A model generated the notes under the pieces. The model was not told the DNA's origin and did no database searches. It saw only the letters and a program-made list of their open reading frames with translations. From contig JAQGDQ010000003.1 of NCBI GenBank assembly GCA_030141605.1, forward strand, positions 453,501 to 517,500: a stretch of 64,000 nt of DNA, written 5' to 3'. Both the position numbers and the translations under genes were made by a program. This DNA comes from Tubiluchus corallicola (taxonomy: Eukaryota; Priapulida; Priapulimorpha; Priapulimorphida; Tubiluchidae). Positions 48,701 to 60,700 of this stretch are shown here, in pieces (the stretch's first letter is position 1; each line of letters starts with the position of its first letter).

Positions 48701-51700
48701 TAAACGTCATGAGCACATTTTGCATACCAGAAGATGTGACACTATAGACACAAATGCCTATTAACAATAGGATATGTTAACAATGTAATGACAGAAAAGC
48801 AAATATGTCCAAAATGAAAAACGTATTTTTTTGAGTTCAAAAACTGTTGCGACTCAAGAGTAAAAGTATTTCCTGCCATTACAGAAATTTCCAAAGCTTT
48901 TTCTAATACACGTGCAGACGACAAATCTATTTTTCTACTAGAAGGCAAATGATTAACAAAATTACAAAATTAGCTTTAACATTTGGCATCATTTTTTAAA
49001 TGAAAACAAAGCAGTCGATGTATTAAAATAAAATAACTTACATTAATTAGGCTTGTGAAACCTTATTGTAACTTCGTAGATCATCTGTAGGTAATTGTAG
49101 ATACGTATTATGATTGTAAAAAAATATCTTCCTGTTTCCCCATTTTTATATGTGATTATATTTCTTTGGGTTGTCATTTATGATACAAGACTGTACTGCA
49201 CACACAAATTTGCAAATGTGAATCAAATGAGATGCTTTCTTGTAATTTGTAATGTACAGAGTGCAATAATTCAGTTTGTTAATTAAGTAATACATAAATA
49301 TTGTATACTTCTCTAAGTTCTTTAATTTTGTAGCCAGCACGACCAATGATTCCACCAGCTTGACTTTGATGCACCAACATACGGATGTCACATCTGAAGT
49401 CTAAATCGTTGTACTGTTGGTACTGAAACAAATTGAAGTGCAATGCAATAAACCTTTCCTCACCTGTGTTAGAACGCCTATAATATTATACATGATTTCC
49501 ACAGCTGCCGTATTTACACAACAATTTAGCGAAGTTAGAATCTACAGTAATAAAACTTTACAGCATAGTAATCTCAATGGTCACTTACATAAACCTATGT
49601 TTTAGCCAAAATCGAAAAAGCATTATTAAAGTTGAAGAATCAGATGATAAATCTGTGATTAAAATCACACACACACTTCGTCCACATAACTTGTACAATT
49701 ATTTATCTCATTCTAAAATATCTTACAACACTGTATGAAAAGTTTATACCTCCTCCAATGTAGGTATGATATCAAGTAGAACATCACAAGCTGTGTTAAG
49801 ATCCGAGGAAATCGTAAGAATGCTACAAAATTTAAAAGCACATATGATATTATACTATCATATAAATATAATTAAGTAGTACGTTATAAGCATAAAATAC
49901 TTTCCAATTTAAATGGTTCATTGCACAATTAAAAATAATGTCATAATAAGTTCTAAAGACATTATTTTTTTCGTATGCAGTAAAGCAGCCAATATTATGC
50001 ATAAATAATTATATATGTGACAGATGTTTAATATGTCTAATCAAGCTCAGTGTTAATTGTTATAATCTTAATGTCACGATTATTATTTTTGGCATTACAA
50101 ACCCACAATTAATGAAATTTTTACCAAACTTGAAAGACAGGAAATGAGAAGAAAGAAGAATCATGCAGCCTGCAACTTACAAAAGTCTCATCATTTTGTC
50201 TAGTCAGACAACGAGAGTTCAACTTTTTAGCACTCTTATAACATACTTCTGAAATGCAAACTCTTTAATGGTTGTAGATTCAATAAGTTAAAGTATTATC
50301 ACCTGTATTGGTACAAGAAACCATGAATGATAATTACGTACTGGGATACAGGCTGCATCCCAACTTTTTCACATTTCCAGTCTTTTAAGTTTGGTATCAA
50401 AATTAAATGAATTGTGGGTTTTTAATTAACTGTGTATTTTTCTTAGAAGCAATACTACTAAACTGTCAGTTATTGAAGGTGCTTATTTAGTCTTGATATC
50501 CTCTGCATAATAGTAAGACTATTATGTTGTAAGACTAAAGTCAATTATAAAGCACTATGCTCTTTTGACTACTAGATGTAGGTTATTTAAGAAATAATAA
50601 ACTTCCACTGAAAATTAGCAAATTATGCATGTAAAATAGCTTCCACAAAATTTTCATTGTCTACAGAAATAATTTCAGCCCTATCTGACAGAGAAATGAA
50701 AATGAAAAATTACCTTGCATCAACACTATGAAAGCGAACAACATAAATGGATTGAAAATGCCTCAGTGATAATGAAGAAATGGGTGTATTGTAGAGGTGG
50801 TTGTTTTTGTGTGATTATGAAAAATGGCATGGTTCACTTGGACTAATTCATGTGCGGCAAACTTGTGACATTGCATGCATGCAACTACTAATGGACTGAA
50901 TTTTAAGTTTACTGTTAGGCTGGAAATGGTTGCACACAGACAAATAAGCTAACCTGATGAAATGACAACAGTTTTAAATGTAGTGCATGACACGTGTTTA
51001 TTGCAGAAGACTACAAATTTAGACGATGGGAAAAATGAAAAACTATTGAACAGCAATTAATAATTCGACTCTAAGTGGACTCTTCTATTGTTCTAAATAT
51101 GTCAGAGATTTAAACTATCAGCCAAAGTTAATTACAGGAAAAGTTCAGTGAATTTTAAAGGAAAATGTTAAAAACATTCTTACTCATTTACATGATGATG
51201 ATGATGATGATGATGATGATTAATCTTTTATTTTAAAATACATATTTACAATAGATGTGTCTTAAATAATTATATGTCATTTGCCAAACAATTTTTCAAT
51301 GATTATAAGATAGCAGCTATGAAATTTAAAAAAATTTACTTGGTTTTAGTCTCACACTATTAATATTAGGGGATATCTTGTAATTATGCACTTATAATGT
51401 TTGTAGTATCATTGACGTTTGTATTATAATGAAAACCTGAATAAGTGCCCAAATTATCCATTTCATTCTTAAATTGACAAGCACAATTTTTTATCTTTAA
51501 TATATCTTTAAATAATGAACTAATTTACTTGAAAAAAAACAAGTTTTGGATTTAGTCTGTGTGGCCTCTAAATTCGCTGAACTTGACCTTTCAACTCTTT
51601 ATGCGGGTTTCGCATCAACCTTTTAATAGATATAAATCGATTTCTGAAGCAGAAGATGCATTTGAAATGTTGAATATAGATGTTGATACCTTTATCAAAC

Positions 51701-54351
51701 AAAAAATATTTGGTTTAGGCTTTGAAAACGAAATCCGCAATTACAAATAATTTTAATGTGGGCCATCAAATAAATCCTATACTTAAAGCTAACCAAAACT
51801 AGCTAGAGATTCAAAGCACTTCAATTCAATCCACATTAGACAGGACATGAACTAAAATATGTTAAACTGATAATAAGATAAAAGTAGGAAGTGGAGGAGT
51901 TATCATACCGTTCTGGACCTTGGCTGTCTGGGACTGTTACTGCTGCTTTGTACTGTGGGTCGATGGGCCAGCGCGGGCCGGGCCAAGGGTCAGGACAATC
52001 ATTGAGCATATCAAGGTCAGCATCGTTGTTCGTGGCCATTCAGGGTGGCAAGACCCCAGGGGGAAAAATAACAAAAGGCAAAATAATTAAGATAAGTTAA
52101 TATTATCGTTTAACAATTACATAAAATTACTATGAGAGGTGCCCGTTTACTTGTACAATTCATAAATCTGCTTAAATACTTATTACAGTATTGCATCATT
52201 AAATTATCACATAAAATTAGCAGGCACTGCATTAAAAAGACGGTAGATAACAATCTGCTGAATGAACCAGGCTGCTGAGTGTTGACCACTTGTAAAATTT
52301 AAACAATATAGTTTCCATGTTTGAAAAAATGAAAATTTATTTATTCAACACCCCATTCAAAATTATAGGCTGAATGTTTTTACATGTATTAGTGTCAACT
52401 GTTGCAAAAAACCGCAAATGCTGTCACTATAAACAAGTTGAAAAAACGATAGAATTGGTTTCAAAATAATAAAATGGGCACCTCCTTAACAGGGTTGTGC
52501 TATATAAAATACAGACTTTTTAAATGAAGATCATTAATGGATAATAATCTCATACACATAATTCAAATTCATGTTCTAGCAACAACTAGCAACAACCCTG
52601 ATCAATGAAAGCGATAAAACAATCACATCACTAAGGAGTTATGATAATACTATTACATGAATTCTAGTTAGTGTAAACTATAATGAAAATGTTAAAAACT
52701 TTTGACATTACAAATAAGCTCCTCACCACGTTTAAAACAATGTTGTGCAACATAGACAAAACCTGTAATTTCAAATTCTTATTTCATTTAAATACTTTGC
52801 AAGACTGGTTAAGCTACAAAGTTAAAATTGCAGGATTATTTGGAAAATAAAGGTACCGCCAATACATACAAGTCTTTTCATATTAGCACTTGGCAACATT
52901 AATTTTTCATTCATTAATTAATTACTCACTGAGATATTAAATTTTATCGTGAATAAGCTGCTAACTCTTATTAATAGATATTCAAAGTTACACAAAATTA
53001 AAAGCAATTTCACTAAATCTGCAGATAGAATAAAAAGTACGTCGATTGCTATGAACAGTTGGAGAAGTCAACAGAAATCATTGCGAATGTAAATTCAAAT
53101 CATGAATTTAGATTCTCGTTCACTCAAACAGCCCGACACTCTACGGCGAGTTTCATGTTTAAAGGGGTAAACAGGATCAGTTTGCTAACTTCACAATAAC
53201 AACGAAATTAGCACGCCTTGAAGCAGAGACATTAAAAAAGTAATCTTTTCCATATCTCTGCCTTAAAGAGTTAAGCGAACCAAAAGCTCTGGGTTACCTT
53301 AGATGATAGAAAGCTCTACATTTTGATTTCTTTGCTGTTACCACAATTTGCAACAATTGCCCGGTCACTCTTAGTCTGGGCCTATACTAGGCACCAAAAA
53401 CTACTATCCATCAACTCCATTAACTATATTTTTGTTATTTTTTGTAGCATTTAGTCATTTTAAATAAACAATACAATTTGCTCATACTGCCGAAATACAA
53501 ATTATGGAATGGACGATAAATAAATCTACTAAACTTACGTCTGTTCTTAAGCGCTTGATATTTGCACCACCTTTGCCAATAATAGCGCCTGCATTCTGCA
53601 TAAACAAAAAAAAAACAACATTAATCTTCAGAAAAGGAATATTAGAATTTTCTCTACGAGCTAGTAAGTTCAAAAACTTTGCATGATGACAACTATGCTG
53701 TGTTTCAAATTGATCTCAGTATTAAAGAGATCGTTAACTATGACTGACATAGAGTAACTAATTAATTATTTTTTGATGACATATTTTTGCAGTTGTTTAA
53801 GAAATTCTTGCTTTAGATATTGGCCCATGAATTAGCCTTACAAACTCTAATCAGCTTCAAGAGGCATTTCAAGCAGCTGCAGTGTCCAAACTCCTACCCC
53901 AAGAATATTAAACTCAGTGGGGATTTAATCCAGCCATTCATTCGTTTTATTCAAACATTCCTAAGTTATATTTGTTGAGATTCAATTTATTACAAAGTAC
54001 ATTGTAATGGTACGAACAGATTCACAGAAGGGTATAATAAGTGTATAAAGCTTAAAGTTGGTTGTTGATCATTAATATTCAATAAGCACACGTACAGTGC
54101 TTTTTATAATGTATAATATCATAAATTCAACGAGTAGTTTTAGACAGCAGTTGCAGGCCAAGTAGTTTTGAAGTCTGAAATTAAAATAAGAGCAACTCCA
54201 AAATGCATATAATCCTATTATCCACTTTATCCTACTATCTAACATACCTTGCTTTGAAGCAGTATGCGTAAATCAACGTGAAAAGAATCTCCCGCACCTC
54301 CTCGGACTCTTTTAAATTCACCGCCCCTATCTTCATCTGCCGAACGTTTTC
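39673..54351 (-). CDS. HNRNPK: Heterogeneous nuclear ribonucleoprotein K
   Basis: Poly(C)-binding protein of nucleus and cytoplasm acting in splicing, transcription and translation. Eleven exons join in frame: 54248-54351, 53539-53595, 51909-51952, 49750-49822, 49309-49422, 46822-46950, 45296-45420, 44677-44778, 42227-42455, 41759-41928, 39673-39718. Seen in order: [14 protein letters not shown] (bipartite NLS-like, as in human); KH1 with [27 protein letters not shown] and [11 protein letters not shown]2 with [25 protein letters not shown]; a linker with an E-Y-G-G-F-T-F element; RGG boxes and a long Gly run (a protein- and RNA-binding region like the human KI domain); KH3 with [25 protein letters not shown] and [21 protein letters not shown]-terminus [15 protein letters not shown]. 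All three GXXG loops are intact. The first coding exon (ending in phase 1) was not found; it should lie above 54351. Confidence 0.94.
40270..40610 (-). pseudogene. Mariner-like transposase C-terminal remnant, copy 2
   Basis: The minus strand reads [40 protein letters not shown] then [12 protein letters not shown]. Same family and same end as the copy at 37640-38000 but inverted, and better preserved. Lies in the last HNRNPK intron. Confidence 0.8.
40713..40977. mobile_element. MITE with TA-flanked AGTCAAACCTC termini and an internal palindrome
   Basis: Left terminus TATAGTCAAACCTC (40723), right terminus GAGGTTTGACTATA (40964-40977), giving a TA duplication and inverted ends as in Tc1/mariner/pogo MITEs. 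The left end is itself part of a 72-bp near-perfect palindrome (40713-40784), as if the terminus had been duplicated head to head. A short CACACA tract lies at 40917-40930. Confidence 0.8.
41759..41928 (-). CDS. HNRNPK: HNRNPK exon, KH3
   Basis: [20 protein letters not shown], then [20 protein letters not shown] and [10 protein letters not shown]. The intron before YAG sits at the same place and phase as the one before NAG in KH1. Donor gtataa. Confidence 0.96.
42227..42455 (-). CDS. HNRNPK: HNRNPK exon, Gly-rich region and start of KH3
   Basis: [20 protein letters not shown] leads into an uninterrupted run of about 13 Gly encoded by GGT/GGC triplets, then [20 protein letters not shown] and KTQVTIPKE. 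Acceptor ttttag, donor gtaaga. Confidence 0.92.
42352..42390. repeat. HNRNPK: GGN triplet run in HNRNPK coding sequence
   Basis: Plus strand (CCG)n then (CCA)n then CCCCC, coding for the poly-Gly run. Prone to length change. Confidence 0.9.
42940..44100 (+). mobile_element. CR1/L2-like LINE 3' half in an HNRNPK intron
   Basis: The plus strand reads [20 protein letters not shown] (F.LYADDTQLY box), [20 protein letters not shown] in frame-broken form, then [40 protein letters not shown] and [12 protein letters not shown], the classical post-RT region. Stops and small frameshifts throughout; ends near 44100 in AATAAATATTTATTATC. Antisense to the host gene. Confidence 0.88.
44677..44778 (-). CDS. 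HNRNPK: HNRNPK exon, RGG-rich
   Basis: (R)[20 protein letters not shown] and [13 protein letters not shown]. Arg-Gly-Gly boxes, likely arginine-methylation sites by analogy. Acceptor ttttag, donor gtaagt. Confidence 0.9.
45296..45420 (-). CDS. HNRNPK: HNRNPK exon, linker and first RGG
   Basis: Starts [20 protein letters not shown], then [20 protein letters not shown]; corresponds to human [20 protein letters not shown]. Acceptor taacag, donor gtaaaa. Confidence 0.92.
46360..46470 (+). repeat. tRNA-like SINE fragment
   Basis: GTTAGGCTTGAGAGCCAAAG contains a closed GGCT/AGCC anticodon-like stem; 10 bases on, TGGTTAAAATCATG resembles a decayed B box (GGTTCRANNC). In an HNRNPK intron. Confidence 0.4.
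46822..46950 (-). CDS. HNRNPK: HNRNPK exon, KH2 second half
   Basis: 43 codons, [20 protein letters not shown] then [20 protein letters not shown] and LQQ. Matches KLFQECCPHSTDRV...GKP..VVECIK. Acceptor attatag, donor gtaaat. Confidence 0.95.
46951..49308. other. HNRNPK intron
   Basis: AT-rich, one (ATA)n tract; nothing else seen. Introns 45421-46821 (apart from the SINE scrap), 44779-45295, 49823-51908, 51953-53538 and 53596-54247 are similar. Confidence 0.5.
47229..47256. repeat. (ATA)n microsatellite
   Basis: About nine ATA units in an HNRNPK intron; a shorter one lies at 45431-45451. Confidence 0.95.
49309..49422 (-). CDS. HNRNPK: HNRNPK exon, KH2 first half
   Basis: 38 codons, [20 protein letters not shown] then [18 protein letters not shown]. 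Acceptor tttcag, donor gtatac, phase 0. The GXXG loop is G-R-A-G. Confidence 0.95.
49750..49822 (-). CDS. HNRNPK: HNRNPK exon, end of KH1
   Basis: (R)[18 protein letters not shown] then IPTLEE. Acceptor ttgtag, donor gtataa. Matches the ILSIS...IIPTLEE block of human hnRNP K. Confidence 0.95.
51192..51220. repeat. (ATG)n microsatellite
   Basis: About ten ATG/GAT units in an HNRNPK intron. Confidence 0.95.
51909..51952 (-). CDS. HNRNPK: HNRNPK exon, KH1 strand
   Basis: Encodes [14 protein letters not shown] and CG of Arg; acceptor cccacag, donor gtatga. The open frame continues upstream through the acceptor to an ATG at 52039, which may be an alternative start. Confidence 0.93.
53539..53595 (-). 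CDS. HNRNPK: HNRNPK exon with KH1 GXXG loop
   Basis: 19 codons, [19 protein letters not shown], phase 0 at both ends, acceptor atgcag, donor gtaagt. Confidence 0.96.
54248..54351 (-). CDS. HNRNPK: HNRNPK exon with NLS and start of KH1
   Basis: Needs a G from the previous exon to start (G)[18 protein letters not shown]; ends DLRILLQSK before gtatgt. Acceptor tttccag. Confidence 0.92.
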
Positions 54352-54541
54352 CTGGAAAAAAACAACATCAACTTACATTTGTAAACAGTTTGTGATTATC
54401 TAAGTTTACAGACTGTTAACAAAATGGAGATGGCTAGAAAATTCGAAAACCCGCAAGCCATCATATTTGCGATTCAGTAGACTCGAGTTCACCCATTTAG
54501 TCAATAACCAACATCTGTCAAGAGAATTAACACACGTTATG

Positions 54542-54705
54542 AAAAAAACGAAATAGGTTTTTAAAAATGCCTTGGTGGTTTTACATGAAACAAAAGATAA
54601 TACTACATTTTCAATTCAGAGACAGATACAAAGTTGAAATTTAGTATTATATTTTATTTCATTTAAAACCACCAAGGCATTTTTAAAAACCAGCTTCGTT
54701 TTTTG
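54542..54705. mobile_element. Long hairpin, MITE-like, upstream of the NLS exon of HNRNPK
   Basis: 27 perfectly complementary bases (54557-54583 with 54664-54690) inside longer imperfect arms of about 65 bases, around a loop of about 35 bases. Arms begin AAAAAACGAA and end TTCGTTTTTT. Confidence 0.85.
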
Positions 54706-57700
54706 AATATTATTAAATAAATGTATATATTAAAAAATAAACAAAAAATATATACTAAGTTTCTAAATAATAAATAACAAAGAGTACTTCCACATCAGCC
54801 GGCTTTGTCCGAATTACTCAGTTAATGTTGTACTTAGGAAATAACACAAATCACATTTGGCTTCAGCCTCTTATAAGAGACACTTAATTGAGATTCCATG
54901 TAGCTACACTAACTACCATAATGATCTACAGGGGGATAATGTAGCATCTAGAAGAAATGATGCATTAGAACTAATAAAGCACATGCACTGCCCCAGGTTA
55001 TGCTAGTTAATAAGGATTAAGCTGAAACACAAGAAATTTTTTATAAAAAAAATTTTTCCAGTGTGGGAGCAGTGCTATAAAATAATGCATTTCTTATTTT
55101 TGTTCTTTCTCATTCTAGTGATTACTAAAACAGAAGATTGTTGAGATGGACAAAATTATGTTAAGTGATATACTATTATATACCTAATTTTACCAAGGAA
55201 CTATTTTTCAAGTTTTAACGCTTTAAGTCACTTTCTTATAGTAAGATCAGATCAGCCATTTATTACTTGCTATAAAATAAAACGTTCATTACAAATTCAG
55301 ACGTTTAGATTCTACCAAGAGATATTTGTCCAGCCACAGCATCATATAATTATCAATTTATTTGTAGACTTGACGACAACAACTCATCACAGGCTGGAAT
55401 TTGTAGATGCAGTCCAGATCTGAAACTCTGCAGGGTAGTAGGATAGCAACTAGACAAAAATAATGCTGCTAGGAAAATACCTGGATTCTGAATGCGTGGC
55501 AATATTAGTGTTATGTAAACGAATGTAGTTAAAAATGGGACATATGAAAAAGTAGGAAAAATAACACATATTTTGATAGCACGTATATTATTTTGATACA
55601 AATAATTTCTATAATAAAACTAGAACACGATCAGTAGGAAACAGGTCTCCGCTAAGGATTAAAAAATCCTAAACATGTTCGTCTGATTCTTTTGATTGAA
55701 AAATCGTAAAACAAAGGTAAACAAGCAAACATACAAAAATGTGCCAGTATTGATATTATATAGACTAGCAAAAGACAAAACATTTTGTTCAATAAATAGA
55801 ATAACAAGCAACAATGCACGAGTATTCCACATAGAGCTTCTCTACATTTCTTTAACCATTTAGTGATGGTAATAGACTGTGAAAAAATGCGTATTTATAT
55901 ACTAAGCCAGTTTATAAGGTTATATACACTTATAAGAGAGCGTTGCACAGTTTTTCAAACGAGAATTTGTCGTAATCTGCAACTACATAAAACTTGTAAT
56001 AAAAATGGTAGAGATAATAAAAATGAAGTACCCTATCTTGCAGCCAAGTCCTCCACTTTCTAAAGAGCTATAACATTCCCTCTCAGATCTTCACGAAGCA
56101 CTTCAAGAGTGGTTTTTGTACGTGGTATTCGGTCAAGTATTTTCAAAAGAAGGGCGGGAGCAAAACGCTTATATTAGAATAACTTCTTTGGCAGTGAAAA
56201 TAGTTAAAATTATTATCATCCACAATAACCCTAACCTTAAACTCATATTTATACGTGTGCCATGATTTGTAATTTTCAAATTTGTGCCTTTTTCCTGTGC
56301 CATTTTTACCTGTGTCACTTTTACACCACATTAAAATAGTTATATTGGTTACTTATTCGTTACAGGGTAATTTTCAAATTTCTGACAATAGAATCCATGG
56401 GTGAGCACCAGCTTGCATTAGCGAACTGCTAAAACTTTACAGACTTAGTCGTGTATTAAGGTCTAGCAATGATGGAATGATGGTTCACTTCTGGAAATTT
56501 ACAACACAAAATAGGTCACTGGAGTGACAGAGCCTTCTCTTCTATTGCTCCACTCGTGACGAAGACTTTATCAAAGCATATCAGACAATGTGAAAATTTA
56601 ACTGTATTTAGGAAACATTTAGATACTTTGTTATTTATTAAAGGATACAAATGGTTTGCACCAATTGTGTTTTAAATTGTTACTAATCTTTTAATTTCAA
56701 GTTTAGTACGTTTTATTACGTAATTTTTGCTATACTGTTTTACTGTATGTTCGTCATTTACAAATTGTCTTTAATAATAATTATCAGCTTTACATAGTTA
56801 TCCTAAAATATGCACTTAATCAAATAAGTACTACATGCATTTACAGACGATTGTAGGAGGATTTAGAAAAAAAGTTTAACGGGGGTGTAAATATGAGAAA
56901 AATAGCGCATCAGTTCCTTTGATAATTTATCCTTTATAATGTTCTCTATGTACCTGTAAATTGCTGGAAAAACACTATGACTATTGATCAGAAAGAAACT
57001 ACTGGATAATATTATGTACTGCCTACCACTATGAACTTACTATGGCGGCCATTCTGTATAATGCAATATCATTCTTGTTGACCTCTAAAAATTTGTGGGT
57101 GATGAAAGTCATTGTAAATCAATAGTTCTGCTAGCAGCATAAGTCAGTTTTTAAAATCACAGAACTCTACTACTATTACTGTTGCTGCAGCACTAAACAG
57201 GTAACAGGTAAACAGGTAATTATTTTAGGGGTAATTATCTCATAATTAATCACTCCACACCTCTCCACCTCCACACTCTAGTACTCACTCAAAGCCTACT
57301 ATTAATATCAAATGGCCTAGGACTTACCTAATTACCAAGGAATATCCTCTAAGAAGAGTTACTATTGTCTAGTTACTAGTGAACGAAGTGTCAATAAAAA
57401 TAGTCAGAAATAGTGTGACAAATGAAACGACTTGTAAGTAGCAGGTTTCTCAGTGGATGTTACCCTATTGGCTAACAAGACTCAGCACTGCTTAACTTCG
57501 TAGCCAGTCTACATTGTGACAAGTTAGTTACTTCCGTTAGCCTAAAGGTACTCTGCACAAAGTCGAAACTTTGAAAAAAACGAGCTTCGGGCAAATTTTA
57601 CGTTTATTTCTCTCTAGTGAGCATTTATTGTGTAGCGAGCACAAAGCCCAGACAAAATCTGAGCAATTGCCGAACATTAATCTCGAACGATACAAAGATA

Positions 57701-60700
57701 AAACTGTGAAGCAATTCTTGGTGAGATGGAAGTTACACGAAAAAAACAGAGTAAGAACAAAGTTCACTCTAAGACTGGTACATTACAGACATGTCAAAAG
57801 ATACAGTTCTCTACTTCTTACTTTTCTTCACATTTTCACAAAGTCACCCACGGATGTACTACTAACTGACGTTTAACCAGTTAATGCTAACTGACTTTGA
57901 AGCACAAGGCTATTTGTATTAGTTATATAACAGTATAACAGTTTTTAACAGTACAAGCTTTAATATATTTGTTACTCAAAACACCTTAACTCATCAACAC
58001 TGTACCTCTCGCGCCAACATTGTCCTAATTGTTGTATCAAAAAATACTCACATTTGAAAAATATGAGTATAGTGAGATCAGTTACTGTCGTAATAAAACT
58101 GCTAGTAAGAGGAGGCTTCTTTTTATCATCTTCTTGAACTAAGAAACGTTTTTTTGTAAACATACTTATTTGTTATCAGAATTAATATAAAGCCAAAAGG
58201 ATTAACTTAAATCTCGTCTGAGAAGTAACGTTATAGTTAACGAAAGAACAATTTTCTGAAGAATTCTATAAGAAACATATTATAAATGGAACTATATAGT
58301 GAACGGAAAATGCTGCCAGTATCTAGGAATGTCTAAAGCAAAATCATGAGAAGCCTCAGCAGCAAATTGTATATTCCAAAGCAAACTCTCTGCAACATAG
58401 CATACAAATTTCAGGGTTTAAAAATACTTAATAAGAAATTCTTCCTCGCAGAAATAACATCATAATCACCCTGTATTGAAGTTATAACATAATGTTAAGC
58501 ATTACGTCATTATCACGTGGTTTAGGAGCATAATCTGCGTCCTATGTTATAAAATATAAGAATCTCCAAAATAATGTTAGTTAAGAGAATGACTGGCATC
58601 AAACACATTGTACCTTTTATTTTGGAGACTTTGTCCGTTAATGACTTAGTGTTGGGTTTCATATAGTAACACGCAAACTTCAGGAACTTTTAAATTAAAG
58701 TTTATAACCAGAAAATGCGAATGATGACTTTAAAGCAATTTTGTCTGGTGCAGACAGATTGTGGCCAGGCAAAACTACAACTTCCCATATGTAAACAGAT
58801 GCTGCAGAGACACATACTGAAGTTCACTTATGCCTGGGTACACAGAATTTGAATACTGATCTGTGCAGACAGACTTAAAGATTCTCTTGTCTGGACAAGA
58901 ATTGAACACATCCTGGTGCAACAAAATTTAGGACTAAATGATCGACTACTTGTGTAAAACCTCAGTCAATGTTTATGAGTTTCACTACTGTTTGCTCAGC
59001 TCGATTTTCATATGAATTGCTACGATAAACACGAACTAAGCATAAAACACTTCATAAACTTTCAGTTAATAATGGAAATAGTACAGTGTAAGAGAGACAG
59101 GTGCAACGACCATGGACGCAATTTTCTAATGATACTAAAAAGCCTTAAGAAGCCACATAATGGTGAGCGTTCTGCAATTATTACAAAATAATGAACTATA
59201 ATTTATAGTGCAGGTACGAGTAACCTCTACACATTGTAAAAACGGCAAACTAAGCAAGTACACATAAAGTACGAACAAGTATAGCACCAAATGCAGCGGG
59301 AAAACGTCAAATGTAGTACAACAGTATAATTCTATTTCCGATCTCCAATGATTATGAAGATTCATTAAATTAAAATTCCATTTATGTACTGTTTTCCATC
59401 TGTTCCTATTTTAAGGCAGACAAAATTTAAGGTTACGGTTTTTGTGTGTCAAGGAAGCCACTGATGATCACATAGTAGTCTAAAACCCCGGAAACAAGGA
59501 CTTAAATGGCCTTAATACTGAGATAACTGGAACAGTTCATTATAAGTTGAAGGTAGCGATATTTTAGAATCACAGACCCGGAGAGTTTTTAATACAAGTA
59601 CCTATCAAAAGATTCTTACTTAGCATCATTCTGGACTAATAACCAAATGAGGTTATTAGTGCCTTGACAGTGACGATAATGAGAACACAATATGACATAT
59701 AATTTCCACGTGTAAAAACTACTAGTGTGCTAACCTACGTTTAAGGATTTTTGTATATGACCAATTTTTACCTAACCGGCTGTATTAATAATCTCTTAGA
59801 AACCACATCAGTTCTCCAAACAACGAATTGTCAACAAGCTTCTAATGTACACAATTATGAGCACCTATATAGATTATTTGAAATATCATCTACGTGCGTG
59901 CAATGAGCTTGGACGGAAACGCACCTGAGTAAATCAATACATTCTAATCATGACAGGTAAGTGAGCTGGAAATATATATCAGATTACAGGACAATGTGAT
60001 TAGTGTAGGCTGATGGCAAGGTAAGATTGTACCTATACTCAATATTAATCCACTAAAACACACTGGACTTATCAACGTCTTGACTCACCTGGATTAGAGT
60101 CACACCTGGTCAATTAAGAGATGCATGATTTTGCAACAAATGAAACATAAACATTGAGAAAAAAGTTTACCTTTGTAACTTCACACTTCACGTTTTACAC
60201 GTATGTGCATCCTTGAAAGCAATAATTAAGGAAAATACGGTGATTTTTTTATATCCGACCCTATTTTGAAGTATCATAAAAAGTATGCATTTTAACACCT
60301 ATTATAATGCCAAGGCGTTTCTGATAATTAAATAATAGTTCAAAGGCTCAAACAACAGCGGGCGGGCTCTGACGACATCACAAATGAACAGTTTTATGCC
60401 AATATCTGTACAGTGTAAGTACAGAATACAACCAATTCTACTCAGATAACAACTAACAGTGTTACAGTACACATGTATATACTGTAACTATAGCAATTAA
60501 CAGTTTATGCCAATATGTAAGTGAAACAATTGGATACCTAATTCTGAAACAAAAATTACACCAGAATCAGCTTACGACGCCAAAGTAGTTCAATTCACTT
60601 TTGACCCCCTAGCACAATTGCATAAGATTACTTTATTAAAAAGAAATGTTATGTTGCTAAAATACTAAATTTACATAATACCTACGCCCTTTGTAAAAAT

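Noticed and set aside
57537-57876. Overlapping 76- and 101-codon frames as genes
   Set aside because: No domain, both strands open through the same stretch, and no splice or family support.
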